The notes below the pieces were generated by a model that ran no database searches, was not told the origin of the DNA, and worked only from the letters and a program-made list of their open reading frames with translations. A stretch of DNA of 53,994 nucleotides from positions 5,766 to 59,759 of the forward strand of contig NW_019091513.1 of NCBI RefSeq assembly GCF_001949145.1. The letters run 5' to 3'. Source of the DNA: Acanthaster planci. Its lineage: Eukaryota; Echinodermata; Asteroidea; Valvatida; Acanthasteridae. Position 1 is the stretch's first letter. Every line of letters begins with the position of its first letter. A program made the translations under genes and the position numbers. Shown here piece by piece: positions 23,775 through 35,864 of the stretch.

Positions 23775-26324
23775 GGTTCGACACTACTGTATCGCATTGA
23801 CGCACGGGGGTAGGTTAAAGTGTTTTATGTTTTGAAGCCGGTAAATATTAATTCACTATAAATGATTCTGCCTGATGGTAAGAATCCCCGTCCCTCCCCC
23901 CCCCCCAAAAAAGGCAACCTTATAACGCTTATAAGGCACTATTTTCCACAAAATGTGCACAAAGACACACAGGTTAAGATGGAATAAGGGCACCATGGGT
24001 TGGCTTCAAGCTGCGCAATTTAGCATTGTCTGTATATGTTACCTTTGAGAAAGACTCTCCTAAGATTGCAACGTCGCACTCTCTAACCTTTTAGACATTA
24101 CCAATGTTGTTGAGGTTCTTATTTTGAAGAGGACCTGCAAAGGACGTAAGCTCTGCTGAGCTAATCAGTGGACATAATGGACCCCATCCAAGGCGACAGG
24201 GCTTGGCGTGTAACATGTGTATAATCCCTTCTATCGCTTGCTCTTCTAGAAGGTTATAATTGTACAAAGTTTGCGTTCACCAGATCTCAACTCATTAAGC
24301 CTTCAAGCAGACTGGATGTCTGTGTGTCAGCTACGTATTATGCTTGGACTAATACAACTGCCAATCCTAGCCTAAACCAATTTGCGAGGATTGTTGTGGC
24401 ATAGAAGGGGCATGAGGTTGACGAGATGCTCGGCGCGACTGTTGTTACCCACATACAATATCAGATTACGGGATTAAGTTGTATGGACGCGTTAATCTGC
24501 AAGCAATTCTTGATCGGGAGGCCTATGGGAGTAATGTGTACAGACGAATTGAAAGAAAGAATCGTACTTCGAATGGTCTGTCTGAAAACCTTCAGTTTCG
24601 GACGAAACAGTCACAGCTCCGCATCAATAGAAATGGAGGCACGAAACCTGTTCGACTGACACTGAAATAAGTAACTGTAAGAATTTTCAGATATCAATGA
24701 TGTTTACGCAGCGCAAAATATTAGTATACTTTGCATGAATAAGAGTAATGTATCCGTACCTAAGAAAATAAACAACACTATAAAACGACACCTTCATAAA
24801 AAAAACTAAAATAAAATACATGTAGAAATGAAAAGTGTAACTGTACCATGCAACAAGCCCCTTTTTCCATGGTTGCTTTTGCTTACTTTTTCTGAGTGAG
24901 CAAAGTGCTAGATTGGTGACATATAAATTGAATTGAGAGTAAGAAATGAAGAAACGAATCCCAATGAAATCAAGATGTGCTAAATTGAATGACAACCTTC
25001 CGAAATTTAAATGGTAACGCGATTTCTAATTTAGATAAGTTGAAAAACAAATTAACATTTATTTCATTAACAAAATTAAACAACGTGAAAATAAATGAGA
25101 ACCATCAAATTAGCAGCATTTTTAAAATTACTTGAATGTATATTATAGCAAGCGAATATAAACGTACGAGATCACTCACGTCATCGTAAAAAAACATGTA
25201 AATTTCATTATACATGTAGTAATTAAATCAACTGTCCTCCAAATATCAATTTATGCATAATTCACACGGATGGTCCGAATTAGAAAGTGCGTGTTACACG
25301 CAAACAGCTGCCTCTATACGTCATCGGTAGGCGATGTGTGCTAAGCAACCAACATCCGTCGTTTGGCACAGCTAGCTCGGCAAGCCAGTCGAGATAGACA
25401 CATGAAGGAACTCCTGCATTCAGCTCACTTAGCTGCATGGGAACAGTGATACACTGCATGAAGAAGGCAGCAATTTGCACGGGTAAGTCACTTCGATGTT
25501 CGTGTGCTGTTTCCATTGACATGCCGGTGTCATCTTATCTCGAAAACCTTTGAGGCAGGCCTGCAGGATGGAGTCAACGACCTCTGTGCATAGACTTCAG
25601 GAAGAAATTCAACATTCGTTCAAAAGTAAACCTCGAGAAATCGAACCTATTTGCCGCACTGACGCTGATTTTGCAGTTAAACATGATAGATATATAGAAT
25701 GTTTATGAGTGCACTGTTAAGAATAGTTTCGTAAGATAACAGATTGAAGGGAATTTTTCAGTGCACGTATGTGTCATATTTGTTTTACTGGTATAACGCC
25801 TAAATAAAGCTTATTTGTGTAGAAGTTGCATCGTCTCAACTACGTGACCTCCAACTTTGCTGGATCAGGTGGCAGCTCGAATTTAGCGCAGCGGCGGATA
25901 CAGAAAGTACATGCAGTCAGTACAGGCACATACATAATGAAATTGCTCGCGTGTAGTTGAAACCGGGCGCTTTTTGCTGAAATTAGCCGTCTACATTATC
26001 GGATTAAATGAGGGTAACAGCTCGGCATATCATGTAAGCATTCAAACAGCGTCAGGGCTGTTCATTTGAACCACGGATTTAATGAAGCACAATATCAGGA
26101 CAATGCATTTAAGCAAACAACACTAAATCCTGCCCAGGGGAGTGACATTCAGGTTCTTCCATTTTTTAAAAAGCCATGGGCACATTATAAACTGAAACGT
26201 TCGCCTTATGAATGACTAGGGGCCTATAAATAACTGTTCAGAAAATAAATTACTTCACTCCGTAAAATCCTGCATAAGGGCTTAATTACTTCTGTTACTA
26301 TTCGGTATTACCATGGTTGCGTTT

Positions 26325-27150
26325 GTGGATTTCGGAACAAGTCGGTTAGGCTATATTGTAAAAAACCGAAATAAACCGAAAATAACTGAAAATCGAACCG
26401 TGAATTTATGTGATAGATTTCCTTTATATAGCCAAAGTTTGTAGCAGCAGTGACGTGTACATCAAAACACGAACTGTACTACTATTCCGAGTAGACCGGA
26501 GATGCGGTCGCGCGCGCTCAGCTGTACATAAAAATTAAAGCCAGTTCGGCCAACTACGCATTTTTCTTTCGGGAAAAAACGAGGCAGATAAAATAGACAA
26601 ACTTACGTAGGAATGTAGTAATCGATTCCACATACATTTTGTTTCGTTCAATCGAAAAGACGATTACAAATCTTGTTCAAACAAACGTTTGAATACACAA
26701 AACATTTGAAAATACCCCGCTGTCCAAACTTTTTAAAAAGGCTATTTCAGGGCACGACGATCTCTCTATATTACCTGGTGCCCGCGATCCTCTTGCACGC
26801 ATATGATGAAAAGTCGTGAAAAGGTTAAATGCGCAATTGCGGAGTAATTGGAATACCGAACGATGTGCATGGTTCGCAGACATGCAGGAACTTAAAGGGC
26901 AGGTCACATCGTAAGGACATGGGACAAAACCACTACACCTGACAAGTATATTCATAATTCATACAATTCAGGAAAAAAACAGATACAGTTTGTATGAAAT
27001 AAAGGATGATTGGCCCACTGGCTAATCAGATGTTGGGGGGGGGTGGTTTGGCTATGTTTTTGTCGGTTCGGGTCGGGTCAGTTTGGAGAGCTCAGATCGG
27101 TTTCGGTTCGTATTCGGTTTATGTCTTTAAAGTTTTGGGTCGGTTTGGCC
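26325..27150. repeat. Possible fold-back element with CGGTTT-rich arms
   Basis: The left arm (26360-26400) carries aaaccgaa repeats and tcgaaccg. The right arm (27060-27150) carries the inverse (cggttcgg, cggtttcggttcg, tcggttta). The 660 bp between has no recognised gene. The two may be unrelated simple repeats. Confidence 0.3.
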
Positions 27151-29865
27151 GAGTCAACCAAATCCGATGCACATCATTAGTGCATGCATGCGTGCGTGCA
27201 CATACATATACATGTAGGCTTATACAGTGCTGGCTGATATGATGTCTAACGGCGAGTGTGACATGCGGTTTTGTCGCCCTTTTGATCATTCTGGCCCAAT
27301 GGGGGGAAAACAGTATTCAAGACAAAAATATATCTTTCACCCTCGACATTTTTTGGAAATTATGGCCACATTCTCATTTCCCAGTCACGACTGTCCAATG
27401 CAAATTTGTTTTGCACTGCCAGTTTATGCCATCCAATTCAATGCTATGGATCGAGCAGTGTTCGAACTTTGGTAAACTACTGTAACTTTGCTGCAAACAA
27501 TCAGCATCCATTGCCTAATCTTGCTCCCTTTTTTAGAACCTGCGACGCATGACGCACCGATGCAATTTGATGGTGGTTGACTGACTTGCCTTGTATCGCT
27601 GCTGCACGTCAGTCGCACCGACGCAAAGTGCAATGGATATGACTGAAGTAGGCCCCATTAACAAAATAATCCAAACCCCACGCTCAACGAAAATGGTTTA
27701 AAGTTGAAGCATAAATTCCCACGGTGTAAGTGGGTCTGGAGGCTATATTGATCCCAACCTTTGACCCAGGGATGGGCAGTGAGATCATCGCCAGATTTTT
27801 GTACCGAACAGAAATTACCAATTATAAACTTCTCGTCGTCAACATACTTCTGATTTGTGTCTTTGTCTTTAGCATGTGTTGCGCGTGTAATTACTGTCCG
27901 AGTGAACTGACCTCGTTAATTTCATCATCACCCTGAATGGGAGACTCAATAACTGTTTTAATATATATATAACTGGTTAATTAATACGAGCTGAGGTATG
28001 CGTAAATATTGCCACTGCAGTGGTTGTGTATTTAATTTGCTTCACAATGTTTATTCTTGGTAACAGTATTTCAATTAGCTTTTAGAGCTGCAGGTGATGA
28101 CGATAGCAACAATGAAAATTACCTCCTGACTTAAAGGCACTGCCTAATTGACGGAAGCCTCAGGCTACCACACCATGGGATTAAATTTTAAAAAGCCATC
28201 ACAGACAAATGCAGGAACAGTGGTCAGCTTTGCTTAGCGCTCAAAGAGAATGCGATAATACAAACATATATATTCTACACATGTATTTCCTGTAGGCTAT
28301 GTGTCCTCAGCAGGTATAAGGTTGAAACTAAGGATCATAATTATTGAGGCCCTGGGTAGGCCTCATCAACGCGCCAATCGGATGCACCTGGTCATAGGGC
28401 TTTGCACTGTTGATAGGCTCTGGCCTGGAGAAATTTCGCACTGTCAATAAGCAGCTACACTGTCAATGACAAAGGAAGTGCCATTTAACTTCAGATTCAC
28501 AGAAACTGAAAGATTAACATTTCTTTGCTGAAAGTATCACTTAGTTCATCGATCTGATGCGTAATTGTAGTAACGGGCTTGATTTCACCTAAATCCACAC
28601 ACTTCCACCGGGCGTGTTGTTTGTGAAATAGAACAATAAATTCGATTATAATGGCTTTAGACTGGCGATCTGTCTGAAACGTCGCGTGCTAAATTCAATT
28701 ACACCGGACAACATTTCTGCGTTTTCATTTTTCAGTTCTGATAAAAGTACATTTCCGTCGTTCATTTAGAGCCAAAATTCTGTAATATAATCTTTGTGTT
28801 ATTTTCGTCCCAGAGCATGTGCATGACGGAGCTGTGGCATGTCATTTTTCAAAGTGCTCAGAAATTATTGCATTTAACTATTGAATTGAGCAGTTGTGTT
28901 TGAAATCAACATGACCTCGCAAAAAGGAAACATCCTTTATGAAGGACATACCCCCAGAAAAATGACAAATATTTGTCGAGGTTTATCATATGGAACACCT
29001 GTTTCTTTTCCTTTCGCAACCAATAGGCTACAACTTGAAGCTATTGTCGATGGTTACGTGAGTGTGATTGCACTATGCTGCACGCAGTCCTCACTGAATT
29101 GGAAAAAAAAAAACTTGCCAGCAGGACCCGCGGCCGACACAAGGAAGCTGCATTTCGACGTGCCTTGCTATTGAAAAAGCGCTGGATAATATTTGCATTG
29201 GGAACAAGATTTCACCTGGTTCACACGTAGTATTTGCTATCCAAACAAGACCTTGAATAGCTGAGAGTTCAGAACGGGGTGGCCCGGTTCCGTCAGGTTG
29301 TTACTGTCACATTACTCCTGGTGCGTGGTGTCAACGCAAGGCCTGCTACAGTGTTGGCGGTTGCAGTGTCATAGCAATCGAATGTGTATTACCGTCCCGA
29401 CGCTAGGCGGTTGGCAGCTGATTTCACTGTAACTAAGTGAAAAATTGCAGTGGAACTGATTCTCTTCTCGATGGAACTGTTTGGACAAACCGAAGGTTGA
29501 CTCTGACTGCGAGAAATCGCCGCCTGACTTTACATCCGCCAACTTGGCATTGTGGAACTTGAACCAAAATACTGATAAGGAGAAACGTCGCGGGAGTGTT
29601 CATTGGGCAAACCATCTCCCTGCTGAAGACTTGCAGTAGAAAATACGTGCAGCTTACCTATGAGACGGAAGGCGGTATTGATTCCTGTGAGTAGTACCAA
29701 GATTTGCTAACCGCTTCCGGTTATAAAGTGACCAAAAAGGAACCATTGGGACCTTTAAAATAGTTCCTTTTCAACTTATAGTCACAACAGCGGCTTTTTG
29801 TTTACTAGATGTAATAACTTGGAGTCTGGAGAATTGGAGGTATGTCGGTCGAGATGCATTCTTTG

Positions 29866-29873
29866 TTTATAAG
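29866..29873 (+). promoter_or_regulatory. TATA-like motif upstream of the FAM167 gene
   Basis: tttataag lies 75-82 bp upstream of the ATG, which would place a start site near 29898. It is weak, and a distant promoter with a 5' UTR intron is equally possible. Confidence 0.25.
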
Positions 29874-29947
29874 CGCATCTGTAGCTGGCTCGAAGGCATT
29901 TGATAATTGAAAGGGAGTTGGGAACATCGCTCACTCGTCACATCAAC

Positions 29948-30286
29948 ATGGGCTCCTCATCAGAACTCCAACAGCACAGTCGCAAGTCTTCCATGCCTAA
30001 AGTCAGGGAATCATTTGAACTGCAAACGATTCACGAAGACGAAGAATGTTTAACAGAGTTAGAAAAGTTAAAAAGTGTTGCGACTCGACTAGATCTGCCT
30101 ACGAAGCGCCCGTCCATCGTCGAGTGGAGAGCCACTTTGGACAAGCCACCCTTTTTACAGAATGGTAACTGTTCCGACTCCGACGATCAGTTTGGCCTGC
30201 GGAGATGCTTAGAATGTTGCGAGAAAACAGAAGTTGAGAGAAAAGAGGAATTGCAACGGTCTATCAACTGGATCAAAGATGAACTG
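29948..30286 (+). CDS. FAM167 gene, coding exon 1
   Basis: 113 codons from ATG (caacATGg) to KDEL before gtaagc, phase 0. The N-terminus is serine-rich and acidic, followed by the RPSIVEW motif. Confidence 0.9.
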
Positions 30287-33200
30287 GTAAGCAATTTTCA
30301 AAAGAAGTCGACCTGTTGTAAAGGGTCATATGGAATATCAGATATTTTCAAAAGAAAACAATTTCTAGTGACCTGCGTCTCAAGGTGCTATCCAACTTCA
30401 ACCTTTGACCAGAAAAAGGCGATTAAATGAAAACCCTGCGTGTCAATGACAATAGGCACTCGGAAGTTGGGACAAAAGACTGTGGGTTCATCGGAGGGTA
30501 CGATTCAGTCGGATGTTGATATAAAGTTTCCCTATTTCACCAGACAAGGCCTTAAAGCACATTAGGACGTCCCTTTTTCATTAATATTTATGGTTCTCTT
30601 TTCCGACCGTCCCTATTTTTGGCTCCCGACCAAGGGAAAATGAAACTTTTTATTCCGCCTACCCTGTCTGCAACTTCTGACCGAGTAAAAGTAATGAAAA
30701 AAGGAAACTCCAATTCCGTGGAAAAACCGCAGACATACAGTATGACCAGTCTTTGGGCGTTCGCATTTCCCGCAAAATTATATACAGTACTACGATGTGG
30801 CAGACTGTAAAAAGTGGAGCGGTACACTCTCTATGAAAGCTGGTGTTGAATCCAACACTTAAAAAAGTTCGGGCAATTCTCACACTTTGAAAGTGTTGAA
30901 TCCAGCATGTTAAGAGTTAAATTCAACTCTCAACCACTTTATTTAAGTTGCTAAATTAACAGTAGGCCCCTGTAATTGTTGAATTTAACCTTTGCTGGAT
31001 TCAACATTTCAGAGTAGTCACTGACAAGCATTAATTTTGTAAAAGTTGGATTCAACACTTCAGTTTTCAGTTGGTCCCCGCCGCATCGAAGGCTAACGCG
31101 TTTTCAATTCGATCAAGTGCTAACAGGGCTTCATTTGTATGACTGTTTGAAATAAGAAGTGAAGTTAGAAATGGCTGTAATTTTTCACATGAAAACCAAA
31201 AGTCCGAAATCTGAAACATAGGCCTACAGAGTCCCCCGAACGGTGTGCGAAGTAGTTACCCGTGAACAAACGCACATAGGCTCTATACTGGAAAAAGTCG
31301 AATGAGTTTTTACTCGAGATTTGTATTTTTTTCGACCGATCGACCCTCCTCCATAAAGCCAAAGAAGTGTGAGAACCATAAAATGGCGCCCTTATATGCC
31401 CAAGACTATCCGATCTGTGTCCTTGCTCTACGATCAGACATACGATCCAGTATTATGACTACTCGGGTTCATCATGTAGTGAAAAACTTGGCGCCCTTCC
31501 TAGAAATTATGCTGAGTGTTTATAAGCATGAAAGCATTTACTGCGTACGTCTGGGTGTTGTGATTATTGTGCAGTATTGACATGGTCTCACGCAGCGATG
31601 TAACTACCGGTTTCGGCCGTAAATGTTGGTTCCTTTATGGCTCCTGATGATCGCCTTCAGAAGTCACACACGCACACACAGATAGGACTGAGTCAAAGGG
31701 TCCATATTTACATAATCAGTGTTATCTTATTTACCAAACAATCGTCAAAATGTCGTTTGAAGCGAACAAATGTTTGCTCAAATGTTTTTTGGAGGTTAAA
31801 ATGGAACCCACCCAGCAGCGCAGGATAGATAACCTGAATGATACAGGTCAGGTTCAAACATCGCGGGATTAAACAAAACCTGTGTGTTTAGTATGAAAGA
31901 TAACATGGAGAAACGTAAAGATCAAAACCTGGTGCAGACCATGAAATATGATCTGGTGATTTCAGTAGCAGGTGGTGTGCCAATCAAATTGGTCATTTCT
32001 CTTTGATCCCCGTACATGGAGCACATTCGTAACTGTCAACTGCTATCCTCTCCTTGTTTTTTCCCCTGAAAACAAACAGTGCCGGCTATGTCGGAACACC
32101 TACGCAGAGTGTTCGGGGGAGTGTCCTGAGATCTCCCGCTTTGCTAGAAAAGCACGGTGTTTTCATTGTCGCTCAAGTACAACATTTATCATGGTGCTAA
32201 AAAAACAAAGCATGCACTGAAAGATCAGATGCCTTCCAAGTCCATGCGTCATTACCTGCGTGTAGGAATTCCACTGTTAAACGTTGTGATCGAAACAAAA
32301 GTGAGATTTTGGGAGTGAGATGATAAGAACTCGCGGGTGGAAGCAGTCTCGCAGGTCGCTCACAAATTAAGATAGTTTATTCAACTGGGGACGTATAGCA
32401 AAAAATAAGTCTGTGCACTAACCAGAGACATAGGGTCTGAGTTCTATACAGATTTATAACAAGAGCAGCAAGATGAAAATAACGTGGGGGAAATAAACCA
32501 GAAAAAATAACCAGGAAAATGAGGAGAGATAACAAGACTACCAGACGACGAGGAATCTGTTTATAGGGACTAGATATCTGAATAAGAACACGAGAATATG
32601 AAATCAGAATGTGACAATCGTAATTATTCTACTGAAGCGAAATTAAAGGTGGCTTAGCCACTTGTTAAACTTGTTACATGTTCGGCATGACAAGAATATG
32701 AGCATCTATAAAGCCCATTTCCACCAACGATTTTCGGGAAAACAATATTGCGTTCAACAAAAAATCTGAAACCAACGGGAGATTTTTACAAACCTAAAAA
32801 TACTCATTCCAAAAGCTGCTTTCATTCTCACAGCTTTCCAGCGTAGGATAAGAGAGATAGTCCTTTAACTATTTTTCTGGGAGGGACACCTGGAGCGGTT
32901 GTGGTTGACGGGGGGACCTAACTTTCCCAACTGTCTGTTTGCAAACATTTACGCTGTGTAATTTCCAGTTGGATTGTAAAAATATTCATGCAATGGACTA
33001 ACCATCGAAATTTTGTCTTTTTTCCCTGAATCTAGGCAGCAATGAAGTCACAGGACCACGTGTTAGCTATGCAGTTAATGCGCCTGCGCAGTGAGATTCA
33101 GCAGTTGAGACTTCAGAGGAGCATCACTGAGCACAAAGAGTTGATAGAGGATGCAGCCTACAGTATGGAGGAAGAGCTAGAACAAAAGACTGGACTTTGT

Positions 33201-33305
33201 GATACCCCGGTCTTGGGAATATTCCTACCGGGTTTGGATAACCCGCTCAAAGACTTTGGTGTAACGCGCATGAACTTGAATGCACGCAGGTTTTCCTTAC
33301 GATAG
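29948..33305 (+). CDS. FAM167 (DIORA) family protein, two exons, 202 aa
   Basis: Exon 1 (29948-30286) and exon 2 (33036-33305) join in phase 0 (CTG/gtaagc; tgaatctag/GCAGCA). The 202-residue product matches the FAM167 layout along its length: RPSIVEWRATL (54-64), SINWIKDEL (105-113), then AAMKSQDHVLAMQLMRLRSEI in the conserved coiled-coil segment, an EDAAYSMEEE region, and the diagnostic C-terminus GVTRMNLNARRFSLR. Human FAM167A is about 214 residues. The start ATG has A at -3 and G at +4 and is the first ATG in frame. Members are largely disordered with a central helical part. In humans FAM167A is linked to autoimmunity loci and reported in non-canonical NF-kB signalling; the role here is unknown. 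A, B or invertebrate-type paralogue status cannot be told by eye. Confidence 0.92.
30838..31068. repeat. Nested fold-back repeat in the FAM167 intron
   Basis: The outer arms (gtgttgaatccaacact and agttggattcaacact) and inner arms (ttgaatccagca and tgctggattcaa) are inverted around a central AT-rich part. It is typical of a non-autonomous DNA transposon. Confidence 0.5.
32080..32220 (+). other. Candidate cysteine-rich exon in the FAM167 intron
   Basis: After a pyrimidine-rich stretch and aaacaaacag, a 46-codon frame runs to TGA. It carries six cysteines spaced C-x2-C-x6-C-x3-C-x11-C-x2-C and basic residues. It has no ATG, and I found no convincing signal-peptide exon in phase upstream. It may be the last exon of a small secreted peptide gene nested on the same strand, or a chance ORF. 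Confidence 0.22.
33036..33305 (+). CDS. FAM167 gene, coding exon 2
   Basis: It follows acceptor ccctgaatctag and runs to TAG at 33303-33305. It encodes the conserved helical region and the ARRFSLR C-terminus. An AATAAA at about 33490 could be the polyadenylation signal. Confidence 0.92.
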   Translation, partial: AAMKSQDHVLAMQLMRLRSEIQQLRLQRSITEHKELIEDAAYSMEEELEQKTGLCDTPVLGIFLPGLDNPLKDFGVTRMNLNARRFSLR

Positions 33306-33999
33306 CACGCACTCTGTTTTTTAACCTTGCTCCCAGCTAGTTGAGCGTCCTCTGGGTACTAGCGAAGGCCTGGAGAATTTAGCGCTACAAGTAGGCTACA
33401 TCTTACACACACTGCACGGGTGTAGGTATGATGGCAGAAGGGCAAGAGAACAACTGCACTACTTCCATTGCTATGCACAGAATGGATAGAATAAAATGGA
33501 CAATGAAAAAAAATCGGCCACAACATCAAACCAACCACGAAGCAAGGAACCGAGTTGACCAAAGGTCATCAGTACCTTATTGTGACATGTAACGTATTTT
33601 GCCCTGCTTCAAACGTTCTGACCTGACCATGAAATACTTTGATACAGAATTTTAATAAGTAGCAAGCAAACCTAACGTCGAGTTTACAAATGATAGATTA
33701 AATGAACGATGTTAGATTAATTTCTAGTCTCATTTAAACGTTGGATATATCCATTTAAAATTATCGATTTGACAACCAAAATAAGAAAATTAAGCCCTGC
33801 GCAGTGAATACAAGATTGACACATGGTTTTTTTAAATGGTTGATATCTAAAGCTTGTTTGTTTGTCTTGATAAAAAGACGAAACAGAAAACAAAATCCAA
33901 ATCAAAGTACGTGTTCATTAAAGGGAGAATGACAGATTTTAATGTGTAAATGTGTTAATCCATTTAATTTCAAAGAGAATTGCCTAGCTTGATATATTC

Positions 34000-34056
34000 G
34001 GTGGAGTACGCAAGGGGTGTGTTTTCGAGGTGTTCACACACCCCATCCACTCCACC
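34000..34056. repeat. Strong hairpin
   Basis: Arms ggtggagt..aaggggtgtg and cacacccc..actccacc pair almost fully around a 15-nt loop. An A-run follows. Confidence 0.6.
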
Positions 34057-35748
34057 AAAAAAAAAAGGAATGAAAACATCGAGGAGATCGGCGAGTCCTC
34101 AGAGCAAAGTGCATCTTACATTTTATAAAATTTCCTGAAGCCAAATTACTACATATTAAGGGAACAGCATATTAATTGTTACTATTGTGCAGTTAACAAA
34201 GATGAACTGAGCTCGGCTAGCCAAGGAAAACTATTGATCAGGTCTCTTGGAAACAATTTGGACCCTTCCGCATGTTTTCAAAAGAGATGTGCAAAGGTTC
34301 AAATGCTGGAGGTAGCTTTATTAAAGAGGTACAGGCGTGGGTCCTAAGCTAGCCGAGGCGAGCTAGTTTCTCCTTAAATTTTATTATCCTCATCCAATTT
34401 TGGACTTTCATTCTGGGCTGCATTTGACCTCTAAGCTATTGTTATGGTCAGCTTGCAAGAGCCGATTTTAATCGTCGGGATTGACATTTTTTTTAAAACA
34501 TGGTGATTTGCAACGTAGAGAGCGAAGGCAAGACACTGCAGCACGACGCAGGAGGGACGTCAAACAGACCATCAAAGTTGATTCAACCCCCAAATTTCTG
34601 CTCGTTATTGTAACTGAGCGAGTCACTTATTCAGTGAACGTTAGAAGTGATTTCAGAAGATTCGCCCTGTTTATGGTGTGCAGAGGGTACATTGTTCCAA
34701 TGGGAAATAATCATCAGCGTAAAAGATAAAATAGGTTTACTTTGCTCGTGGGTGCTTGAGGTCATACGGATAAACATCATTCCTAACGAGTTCAATGTTC
34801 ATTGGAAGGCGGATTAAATCCTAACTAAATTGAGGTAACGTTGATGGGGAAATCGATCAAGTGGTCGCGTCGTCACAACCCAAGCTGCTGTGGTATCGTC
34901 GCTCAGCACCATACAGAACGGCCCAGTCATGACCGCCATCCGCTTCGAGTAGAAGCACCTCCCTCATTAGTTGAAAAACAGCCATGTTGGTCGGAGTGTT
35001 CATTTTGTTGGTAGCGATGCGACTGCACCGTAACGCGTGCATTTCTTAATGTATGAGCATTACTTTGAACCAGTGAAATTCAGTTTGTACCAAGAAGCGG
35101 CGCTAGACGATCTTTGGTTCGGACCAAAGGAGCCTCCGTTGCCAAGAAACTTCTGCCTTCTCTTGGTACAGCTCAAGGCTCATACCCGGCTACAGTGGGA
35201 AGATATTCCCGCCCTAAGACATGACAGATGACTGCGTGCATATTAAACAGTATTCAAGATAATACGATTAAAAAAAATTAGTCTTACACTCTTTTCGCAT
35301 ATTTTTTCATTTTTCCTGTAAAACATTTTAATATTTAAATGAAACATCAGGTTAAAAATGCTGCAGGTTGTTCTAAAACAGCATTATTGCTGGCTGTACA
35401 GGAATAACACTGGTATAAATTACTCAAGAAAGTATCATATATCAACACATAGTATTTCTCATTAATAAATAACGATTGGTCCTCATACCAATCCAAATTC
35501 CACTCACAAGCTACATGTACACTGACTTCTGCAGAAATTACAAGAAACATCCGACTATATTGCATTTTACATTTACATGAACATGTACACGGTATAATGT
35601 ATGAACATTACTTTGAATACATTCATTTAAGAATCCGTGACAACCAATAAACTGTTTCTTACAGTGATCAAAGAATCCCAAGGCAGACCACTTCACATGT
35701 GAAACCCTTCGTCTAAAGGAAAAACATGAGTAAAATGAGTACACAACA

Positions 35749-35864
35749 GAAACTGTGGTGTTGAATTGGTGATAGTTTAGCACTTTCGGTTTTATCAGAG
35801 GACAACATCCAGTGTGGGGCATTCCTTTGACAACACTCAGGGTGTTAAACTAACACCACAGTTT
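35749..35864. repeat. Inverted repeat, MITE-like
   Basis: Perfect 13-bp arms AAACTGTGGTGTT and AACACCACAGTTT lie about 90 bp apart, with further partial pairing inside. Confidence 0.45.

Larger units (their letters stand above)
15535..29865. other. Mainly intergenic, repeat-bearing
   Basis: Outside the elements listed, no gene could be supported. A C-run sits at 15900-15912 and G/C-runs at about 18831 and 23892. An open frame at 24418-24671 is noted under findings. Confidence 0.4.

Noticed and set aside
34857-35231. Two abutting ORFs around 35 kb as a gene
   Set aside because: No recognisable domain; an internal inverted repeat (tgtaccaagaag / cttctcttggtaca) suggests repeat DNA.
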